From: Candidatus Limimorpha equi
Lineage (GTDB): Bacteria > Bacteroidota > Bacteroidia > Bacteroidales > F082
Reading direction: 5' to 3'
Assembly (NCBI GenBank): GCA_018065885.1
Contig: JAGHSL010000225.1
Location: forward strand, 1 to 8,224
DNA: 8,224 bases
The position numbers and the translations under genes were made by a program. Shown in pieces: positions 1-4,168 of this stretch (within the stretch, counting starts at the first letter, position 1; each line of letters starts with the position of its first letter). The notes beneath the pieces are model-generated. The model did no database searches. It saw only the letters and a program-made list of their open reading frames with translations, and was not told the DNA's origin.

Positions 1-644
1 TCCAGCAGACTCAGGTAGAACGGCACACCGCCCAAAGCCATGTAGCATTGTATGGTTTCGTAATGTCCCCAGCCAAAATTCTTGCTGTCTAAGTATTGCT
101 TACATTCGTTGAGGGTGAAAGGGGCGAGATAGATGCGCCTTGTGATGCGGTTGTGCAATCCGCCACGGTTAGCGATGATTTTGTCGGCCATCCATGATGT
201 GGCGCTTCCGCAGGCTATGAAAACGATGTCGTCGCGCATGGTGGCCCAACTGTTCCAAAAGTATTCAAGTTCTGTGACGAAATCGCTTTGCTTGTTGTCG
301 ATCCATGGCATTTCGTCGATGAAAATCACTTTTCTTTCGGCTTCGCTCTGTTTCAGGAGTTCCTGTAAGGCTTGGAAGGCTTCGCTCCAAGAATTGAGTG
401 CGGGTGCGGTTTCCATATTGCCGTACCGTGCTATGGCTTTGCCGAAATTCTCCAATTGCTGGCGTTGCGTCATCTTGTGCGCGCCAACATAATGGAAAGT
501 GTAATTGTCGTTGAAATAATTGCGGATGAGGAAAGTCTTTCCGATTCTTCTTCTGCCGTAAATGATGACAAATTCCGAACGGCCTGAGTTCATGCAACGG
601 TTCAGTTCGTCTATTTCGCGTTCTCTGCCAACAAGTTTGTCCAT
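1..644 (-). CDS. AAA family ATPase of the archaeal-ATPase type, N-terminal 214 residues (3' end outside window)
   Basis: The reading frame is open from ATG at 644-642 to the window edge. It begins MDKLVGREREIDEL, the usual opening of Bacteroidetes ATP-binding proteins of the ATPase_2 type. Visible motifs are Walker A GRRRIGKT (residues 30-37), Walker B VIFIDE (106-111), a sensor-like CGSATSW (145-151), and GGLHNRITRRIYL (161-173), which holds likely arginine-finger residues and is strongly conserved in this group. The conserved CYMALGGVPFYL follows at 200-211. The missing C-terminal part usually carries a winged-helix or nuclease-like domain. These proteins bind and hydrolyse ATP and are present in many divergent copies per genome, but their substrate is not established. 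Some are thought to be accessory or mobile. The start is supported by a TAnnTTTG promoter just upstream. Two palindromes lie immediately behind that promoter. The ATPase identity is secure; the cellular role is unknown. Confidence 0.9.
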   Translation of the reverse strand, partial: MDKLVGREREIDELNRCMNSGRSEFVIIYGRRRIGKTFLIRNYFNDNYTFHYVGAHKMTQRQQLENFGKAIARYGNMETAPALNSWSEAFQALQELLKQSEAERKVIFIDEMPWIDNKQSDFVTELEYFWNSWATMRDDIVFIACGSATSWMADKIIANRGGLHNRITRRIYLAPFTLNECKQYLDSKNFGWGHYETIQCYMALGGVPFYLSLL

Positions 645-663
645 AGTCTTGATTTTTTCGCTG

Positions 664-693
664 CAAAGGTAAATATTCTTTTTTGAAATCCAA
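664..693 (-). promoter_or_regulatory. Bacteroidetes-type promoter of the AAA ATPase gene
   Basis: Read on the minus strand, TTG (693-691) and the -7 element TACCTTTG (671-664) are separated by 19 nt, close to the Bacteroidetes pattern TTTG-N19/21-TAnnTTTG. Transcription would begin near 657, giving a leader of only about a dozen bases before the ATG at 644. No Shine-Dalgarno sequence is seen, which is normal in this phylum. The first palindrome begins 15 bp upstream of the TTG, where an operator or activator site could sit. Confidence 0.65.
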
Positions 694-707
694 GTTAAGA
701 ATAATAG

Positions 708-753
708 AAAAACGACTAAATGTGCCTTTTTGATACCACATTTAGTCGTTTTT
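708..753. repeat. Palindrome copy 1: 17-bp perfect inverted repeat, 12-nt spacer
   Basis: The left arm AAAAACGACTAAATGTG (708-724) is perfectly complementary to CACATTTAGTCGTTTTT (737-753) around a 12-nt spacer. It is one of three copies in the window, and the core CGACyAAATGTG recurs at 763-802 and 1673-1706. The arm ends in T5 on both strands, so as RNA it could act as a weak bidirectional terminator. However, a much better terminator already serves the neighbouring gene at 818-851. It lies directly upstream of the ATPase promoter, so a protein-binding site is an equally good reading. Confidence 0.85.
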
Positions 754-762
754 ATTTAGAAT

Positions 763-802
763 ATTGACCAAATGTATTGTTTTGAACCTACATTTGGTCG
801 AT
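763..802. repeat. Palindrome copy 2: 11-bp core inverted repeat, 12-nt spacer
   Basis: The core arms GACCAAATGTA (766-776) and TACATTTGGTC (789-799) are perfectly complementary across 12 nt. The pairing extends to 763-802 with one G-T wobble. It differs from copy 1 by C for T in the left arm and the matching G for A in the right arm. Its centre is 52 bp from that of copy 1, about five helical turns. Confidence 0.8.
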
Positions 803-817
803 TTTCTAGTTGAATGG

Positions 818-851
818 AAAAAGTTTTGGGGCGGTTTTTGCCGCCCCAAAA
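818..851 (-). terminator. Rho-independent terminator of the small membrane-protein gene
   Basis: An 11-bp perfect GC-rich stem, TTTTGGGGCGG (824-834) paired with CCGCCCCAAAA (841-851), encloses a 6-nt loop. On the minus strand it is followed by CTTTTT (823-818), a classical U-tract. It begins about nine bases beyond the stop codon of the gene ending at 861, so its assignment to that gene is clear. It should also insulate the downstream ATPase gene from read-through. Confidence 0.9.
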
Positions 852-860
852 TTGTCATAC

Positions 861-1349
861 TTATCGTTCCTTGTATGCTTTTTTTACATTCTCCTTGAAT
901 TCGGAAAAGCTCTTAGGCGGAAAATCGCGTTTTTGATTTTCGGGATTCGGAAGCTTGAATTTCAATATATAGCCATTTTTGATTATTGTAATAATGTTGC
1001 TGTTGGCCTTCTTGAACATGTAATATGGCCCATCGATGTCATCTAATGTGTGTTTTGCAGGGTTTGTTTGGTTAATTTTATTCCATTGGTGAAATCCGCC
1101 ATTGTTTTCGTAAAGATATGTGCCACTTGGTACACATTTGTATGGAGCGTAGGTTAAAACAGCGTTACCACTGACAGGATTTTCAACTAATATCGTGTCT
1201 AATTCCATTTCAGCGGTTAGCATCTCGTATTTCTGAGCGTTTTTTCTTGTCCACAAACAAGTGGCAATGAAAAGAAAAATCAAAACACAAAGAAAGGGAA
1301 TTATGAATTTCTTTGGTAATGATATGGTCTTTCTTTCTTTAGTTTTCAT
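861..1349 (-). CDS. Small single-pass membrane protein of unknown function
   Basis: This is a 162-residue protein that I do not recognise. A positively charged N-terminus (residues 1-14, rich in Lys and Arg) precedes one hydrophobic segment at about residues 15-33, with no lipobox and no obvious cleavage site. It therefore looks like a signal anchor with the remaining 130 residues outside the cytoplasm. The soluble part contains short, probably beta-rich stretches and a GTYLYENNGG-like segment (76-85), with a Lys-rich C-terminus. The ATG at 1349 lies only five bases after the stop codon of a broken upstream frame, which implies a former operon, and a strong terminator follows the gene. No promoter of the expected type is visible just upstream, so expression is uncertain. 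The gene looks more AT-rich than the conserved genes to its right. Confidence 0.7.
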   Translation of the reverse strand: MKTKERKTISLPKKFIIPFLCVLIFLFIATCLWTRKNAQKYEMLTAEMELDTILVENPVSGNAVLTYAPYKCVPSGTYLYENNGGFHQWNKINQTNPAKHTLDDIDGPYYMFKKANSNIITIIKNGYILKFKLPNPENQKRDFPPKSFSEFKENVKKAYKER

Positions 1350-1354
1350 TATTT

Positions 1355-1624
1355 TTAATCTTTTCTTAAATACAACTTTAATACTTTTGGAGTGTCATAA
1401 ATGGTCGTTGTAGTAATTCCACTGTTCAAACTACCATTAACTTTGAAAGGCATGGCATCAAAGCCAATAGAGGAGCCAAAATTTTTCAGATTCTCATCGT
1501 ATCTGTATAGTATAGTATACTGAATATTCTATTGAGAATTTTCATGACCATAAAGCATTGATAATTTAATCGGCGAAAATATGGAAAAATTCATTGTTGT
1601 GGTAAAAATGCTGAAAAAATCATT
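1355..1624 (-). pseudogene. Broken upstream gene: C-terminal remnant with an in-frame TAG
   Basis: On the minus strand one frame is free of stops from 1624 down to TAA at 1357-1355, except for a TAG at 1531-1529. The 57 codons after the TAG read like protein, for example GFDAMPFKVNGSLNSG and IYDTPKVLKLYLRKD. The stop lies five bases before the ATG of the small membrane protein, typical of operon spacing. Before the TAG the same frame gives 31 codons including KLSMLYGHENSQ. The next upstream stop (TAG, 1627-1625) is about 45 bp from palindrome copy 3. The downstream part has no sensible start codon of its own, so I read this as the 3' end of a gene lost by truncation plus a nonsense mutation. 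I cannot name the family. A chance open frame is the main alternative. Confidence 0.5.
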
Positions 1625-1672
1625 CTATCCACGCCTTGGCGGAATAATCTTGCAGAACTGATATGGAAAAAT

Positions 1673-1706
1673 GACCAAATGTGTCTTCGGAAAACCACAT
1701 TTGGTC
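1673..1706. repeat. Palindrome copy 3: 11-bp core inverted repeat, 12-nt spacer
   Basis: The arms GACCAAATGTG (1673-1683) and CACATTTGGTC (1696-1706) are perfectly complementary and separated by 12 nt. The arms match copies 1 and 2, while the spacer is unrelated to theirs and contains a cTTCGg tetraloop-like core. It lies about 870 bp to the right of copy 2, so the family brackets the terminator, the membrane-protein gene and the broken frame. Confidence 0.8.
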
Positions 1707-1796
1707 GTCTTTCTGTATTTGTAATAAACATTCGGGACGGCATTATGCCGCTTAAAAGTTTTATGCCATTGAAAATTAGTCAAATATGTAGATAAA

Positions 1797-1848
1797 TGCA
1801 AATTGTGAATAAAGGGCTTTATTTTGAGAAAGGAACTTGTAATTTGCA
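1797..1848. repeat. Nested inverted repeats in the gene-free stretch 1707-1860
   Basis: The outer arms TGCAAATT (1797-1804) and AATTTGCA (1841-1848) enclose AATAAAG (1808-1814) and CTTTATT (1817-1823), which pair across two bases. A separate odd palindrome CGGCATTATGCCG lies at 1738-1750. No credible coding frame covers 1707-1860, and I see no tRNA or known RNA there. The AT-rich pairing could be chance; it might also be a small RNA or a protein-binding region. Confidence 0.4.
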
Positions 1849-1859
1849 GTTGATTCGTT

Positions 1860-1895
1860 TTTGCAAACCGCACAATTAAAAAATCCTTATTTTTG
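1860..1895 (+). promoter_or_regulatory. Probable promoter of the PhnP-like hydrolase gene
   Basis: The -7 element TATTTTTG (1888-1895) matches TAnnTTTG. A TTTG at 1860-1863 is the best -33 candidate, although its spacing of 24 nt is longer than usual. Transcription would start near 1900, giving a leader of about 38 bases that opens with a small hairpin. The -7 match is good and the -33 assignment is weak. Confidence 0.5.
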
Positions 1896-1911
1896 CTGAA
1901 ATATTGTGCGG
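1868..1911 (+). promoter_or_regulatory. Operator-like inverted repeat bracketing the -7 element
   Basis: CCGCACAAT (1868-1876) and ATTGTGCGG (1903-1911) are perfect 9-bp complements on either side of the -7 element. A dimeric regulator bound to both arms would cover the promoter and the start site. The right arm also forms half of the leader hairpin at 1905-1920. The symmetry is seen directly; the regulatory role is inferred. Confidence 0.45.
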
Positions 1912-1920
1912 AAACGCACA
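1905..1920 (+). promoter_or_regulatory. GNRA-tetraloop hairpin at the 5' end of the leader
   Basis: TGTGCG-GAAA-CGCACA forms a 6-bp stem closed by a GAAA tetraloop, a very stable RNA fold. It would sit within a few bases of the predicted mRNA 5' end and about 17 bases before the ATG at 1938. It could stabilise the transcript against 5' decay or modulate translation. No T-run follows, so it is not a terminator. Confidence 0.5.
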
Positions 1921-1937
1921 TGGAATGAATATTTGCT

Positions 1938-2708
1938 ATGTCGATGCTAATTACGGTTTTAGGAAGCGGAACGTCGCAGGGAGTGCCGGTTATCGGTTGC
2001 CAATGTCCTGTCTGCCAGTCGGCTGACCCGCGCGACAAACGCCTGCGTACTTCTATTTTGATTCAGACGGAACAAGTGACTGTGGCCGTTGATGCAGGCC
2101 CTGATTTTCGTCAGCAAATGTTGCGTGAAAATGTGAATCGCCTTGATGCTGTGCTGATTACGCATGAACATAAAGACCATATTGGTGGCTTGGACGATTT
2201 GCGGCCTTTCATTTTCCGGCAGGAGAAGCCGATGGTCCTGTATGTCTCTGATGAGGCTTTGCCGGAAATAAAACGCGAATATTCCTATGCTTTTGAGGAG
2301 CATCCCTATCCTGGTGCACCGACTTACGATATTCGCAAACTCGATGAAACGCCATTTGATTTAGGCGATTTGCACATTGAGCCAATCCGCTTGAAACATT
2401 TTACTTTGACGAGTTACGGTTTTCGCATCGGGAAATTCGCATACGTTACCGATTTGAGCGAGATTTCCGATGAAATCATTGAGCATTTGCAAGGCGTTGA
2501 TTACTTGATTATTGAAGCGTTGCAACGAAAGAAACATTATTCACATATTACATTGGATGAAGCGATTGCCGTAGCGAAAAAAATCAATCCGAAACGGACT
2601 TGGTTCACGCATTGCAGCCATAGCATGGGGCGTTATGTGGATGTTTGCCGTGAGTTGCCCGAAGGTATGGCTTTGGCATTTGATGGCATGAAAATTTTGC
2701 TGGAATAA
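1938..2708 (+). CDS. PhnP-like metallo-beta-lactamase-fold hydrolase (probable phosphodiesterase)
   Basis: This is a 256-residue soluble protein. The metallo-beta-lactamase signature THEHKDH gives H76, H78, D80 and H81 as metal ligands. H154 and D172 are likely further ligands, with H225 and H228 in THCSH near the C-terminus. The N-terminus GSGTSQGVPVIGCQCPVC supplies C21, C23 and C26, which match the structural zinc cysteines of E. coli PhnP in both pattern and position. The ending FDGMKI also matches PhnP. PhnP cleaves cyclic phosphoribosyl phosphate in phosphonate breakdown, but no phn genes are nearby, so the substrate here is probably another phosphodiester. Related Bacteroidetes proteins are simply called MBL-fold hydrolases. 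A second ATG at 1944 is also possible; 1938 is chosen because it aligns the cysteines with PhnP numbering and follows the leader. The family is secure and the substrate is inferred. Confidence 0.92.
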   Translation: MSMLITVLGSGTSQGVPVIGCQCPVCQSADPRDKRLRTSILIQTEQVTVAVDAGPDFRQQMLRENVNRLDAVLITHEHKDHIGGLDDLRPFIFRQEKPMVLYVSDEALPEIKREYSYAFEEHPYPGAPTYDIRKLDETPFDLGDLHIEPIRLKHFTLTSYGFRIGKFAYVTDLSEISDEIIEHLQGVDYLIIEALQRKKHYSHITLDEAIAVAKKINPKRTWFTHCSHSMGRYVDVCRELPEGMALAFDGMKILLE

Positions 2709-2740
2709 TTTGCATAATTCTGAAATTTGGCTTTTATTTG
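2709..2740 (+). promoter_or_regulatory. Possible weak promoter before the thioesterase gene
   Basis: TTTG (2709-2712) and TTTATTTG (2733-2740) are separated by 20 nt, the expected spacing, but the -7 element has T instead of A at its second base. If used, transcription would start near 2745, and a start codon at 2738 would be excluded in favour of the ATG at 2756. Co-transcription from the upstream gene is equally possible. Confidence 0.3.
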
Positions 2741-2755
2741 CAAAAATTTACGACT

Positions 2756-3211
2756 ATGAAATCAACAATTGCTCAACATTTAATCAAGGTCGCTGACCTG
2801 AATCATCATGAAACTTTCTTTGCTGGCCGTTGCGCCGAATGGCTGATTGAGAGTTCATATTTCGCTATCAACCAATATCTTGATACGAAAAACGTAGTGC
2901 TTTTGGTGCAACATGGCATCAATTTCCGTTTCCCATTGTTTGTCGGTGACATCATTACTTTCGATAGTAAGGTGGTCAGCGCAGGCAGAAGTACGATGAC
3001 GGTCTACACAAAGGTCTATAAGAGCAACGATCCTGACAGGATTTGTGCCTACGGTTTCTCGACCTTCTCGTATTTGGATGCCAATCATCATTCGCGTCCC
3101 CATGGTCTCGTGATTACGCCCGAAACGGAAGAAGAGGTCGCCTTGCAGCGGGAAGCCGAAGAAATCGTGATGGAATCGCTCAAACGTGCCAGCCGCAATA
3201 GAAGGTATTGA
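2756..3211 (+). CDS. Hotdog-fold acyl-CoA thioesterase (BFIT/BACH type)
   Basis: This is a 151-residue cytoplasmic protein expected to hydrolyse acyl-CoA thioesters. The start of the hotdog domain shows ADLNHHETFFAGRCAEWLIE (residues 13-32), matching the N-H-x-G-T-L-F-G-G-x-x-x-x-W segment of the family. GDIITFDSKVVSAGRSTMTV (64-83) matches the later strand with the conserved GRSS/T-like turn. The position of the usual catalytic Asp (W-M-D-E in ACOT7-like enzymes) holds Ile31, followed by Glu32. A related Bacteroidetes subgroup has the same W-x-x-E-S form, so Glu32 may replace it. Residues 122-148 form a charged helical tail. The frame can be extended to a TTG at 2738, but ATG at 2756 fits the family start better. 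The gene follows the hydrolase by 47 bp and precedes the lipoprotein by 32 bp. The natural substrate is unknown. Confidence 0.85.
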   Translation: MKSTIAQHLIKVADLNHHETFFAGRCAEWLIESSYFAINQYLDTKNVVLLVQHGINFRFPLFVGDIITFDSKVVSAGRSTMTVYTKVYKSNDPDRICAYGFSTFSYLDANHHSRPHGLVITPETEEEVALQREAEEIVMESLKRASRNRRY

Positions 3212-3243
3212 TTGTCGTTTGGTTTTGTAAAAAACTGATTTAT

Positions 3244-4095
3244 ATGAATATGCTTAAACATTTTGCTTGGGCAGTTCTTATGTTTTTGGCTTTTTCTATG
3301 CAAGGATGCCATAAAGACGAAAATAATGTAAATGAAGATCAGGGTGGGGAAGTGTATGTTTATCCCGACACTTTGAGGGTGACTGTGAATGGTGTTATCT
3401 TAAACATGAGACATGTCATCGGCGGATCGTTTGTCATGGGTGGGCAGAACACGAATCCTGCTGCTCCAAGTTACGATCTGAATGCCTATAGCTGGGAAGG
3501 CCCTTTGCATAAAGTAACTGTTTCGGATTTCTATATTGCTGAGACAGAAGTGACTCAAGCACTTTGGAAAGCTGTAATGGAAAACAATCCAAGTCATTTT
3601 GTCGGAGATGATTTGCCTGTCGAAACAGTGAGCTGGATTGATTGCAATCAGTTTATTAATGCCTTGAATGCGTTGTCGGAGTATCATTTCTATCTTCCTA
3701 CGGAAGCCCAATGGGAATTTGCAGCACGAGGTGGAAAGTTGAATCATGGCTATAAGTTTAGCGGCAGCAATAACCTTGATGCCGTGGCTTGGTATAGTAA
3801 TAATGCCGATTCAACACATGCAGTCGCAACAAAACGGCCAAACGAATTGGGCTTGTACGATATGAGCGGCAATGTGATGGAATGGTGCAGTGATTATTTC
3901 GGAGCTTATCCCGAAACTGCTCAAGAAGACCCTGCTGGACCTGAGACAGGCAATGAGCGTGTTATTCGGGGTGGCAGTTGGGGCAATGTCTCAAATTTGA
4001 GCCGAGTGTCCTTCCGTGATTATTACTATGGAGACAAGTCGAATGACAATTTAGGCTTTAGGCTTGCTATGGGAATGAACTTTTCTGTCAAATGA
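3244..4095 (+). CDS. FGE-sulfatase (SUMF1) domain lipoprotein, non-catalytic type
   Basis: This is a 283-residue protein. Residues 1-21 form a lipoprotein signal peptide (hydrophobic 8-18) ending in MQG-C, with Cys22 as the lipidated residue. The following HKDE resembles the K-(D/E)2 export signal that places Bacteroidetes lipoproteins on the cell surface. The FGE-sulfatase domain covers about 48-276, with GGSFVMG (60-66), ETEVTQALW (100-108), LPTEAQWEFAARGG (151-164), LYDMSGNVMEWCSD (204-217), RGGSW (242-246) and GFRLA (271-275). Formylglycine-generating enzymes need two cysteines shortly after RGGSW; here those positions are Asn248 and about Ser253, so sulfatase activation is unlikely. A structural or binding role, as in the T9SS lipoproteins GldJ and GldK, is more likely, but this protein is much shorter than GldK. 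The start is ATG at 3244 or 3250; a TTG at 3208 would spoil the signal peptide. Confidence 0.88.
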   Translation: MNMLKHFAWAVLMFLAFSMQGCHKDENNVNEDQGGEVYVYPDTLRVTVNGVILNMRHVIGGSFVMGGQNTNPAAPSYDLNAYSWEGPLHKVTVSDFYIAETEVTQALWKAVMENNPSHFVGDDLPVETVSWIDCNQFINALNALSEYHFYLPTEAQWEFAARGGKLNHGYKFSGSNNLDAVAWYSNNADSTHAVATKRPNELGLYDMSGNVMEWCSDYFGAYPETAQEDPAGPETGNERVIRGGSWGNVSNLSRVSFRDYYYGDKSNDNLGFRLAMGMNFSVK

Positions 4096-4103
4096 CACCA
4101 TCA

Positions 4104-4124
4104 AGCGATTCCCTTATCATCGCT
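4104..4124. terminator. Weak hairpin between convergent genes, possible terminator
   Basis: AGCGAT (4104-4109) and ATCGCT (4119-4124) pair across nine bases, with two further pairs after a bulged A. It lies nine bases after the lipoprotein stop codon. No T-run follows on the plus strand, so it is at best a weak terminator. Confidence 0.25.
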
Positions 4125-4133
4125 GAATCATCA

Positions 4134-4168
4134 ATCCCAAACTCCTAATTCCTCACTCTTAACTATTA
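4134..4168. repeat. Degenerate heptanucleotide tandem repeat, about five units
   Basis: The sequence reads in 7-base steps: ATCCCAA, ACTCCTA, ATTCCTC, ACTCTTA, ACTATTA. The shared core is A-C/T-T-C-C-T-A. The last unit overlaps the stop codon of the HD-domain gene (4168-4166). It fills most of the gap between the convergent genes and resembles short tandem intergenic repeats seen in some bacterial genomes. Confidence 0.5.

Noticed and set aside
265..741. Minus-strand 158-codon open frame
   Set aside because: It overlaps the AAA ATPase in another frame, has low-complexity Arg/His-rich translation, and runs through the promoter and palindrome copy 1. The ATPase frame has all the motifs.
708..753. 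Palindrome copy 1 as the terminator of the membrane-protein gene
   Set aside because: A GC-rich stem with a U-tract at 818-851 lies directly after that gene. Copy 1 is AT-rich and further away, so terminator function is at most secondary.
1580..1660. Short plus-strand frame of 26 codons from ATG at 1580
   Set aside because: It has no recognisable family, no promoter, and overlaps the broken minus-strand frame that looks more protein-like.
708..1706. CRISPR array from the repeated palindromes
   Set aside because: Only three copies at irregular distances (52 bp, then about 900 bp), with no spacers of constant length between them and no cas genes.
1625..2038. Minus-strand 137-codon open frame
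   Set aside because: It overlaps the start and promoter of the PhnP-like gene and palindrome copy 3, and its translation has no family character.
2738..2755. TTG start for the thioesterase
   Set aside because: The six extra residues do not belong to the family start, and the TTG lies inside a possible -7 element. ATG at 2756 is better.
3208..3243. TTG start for the FGE-domain lipoprotein, overlapping the thioesterase stop
   Set aside because: It adds 12 residues before an otherwise normal lipoprotein signal peptide. ATG at 3244 gives the expected length.
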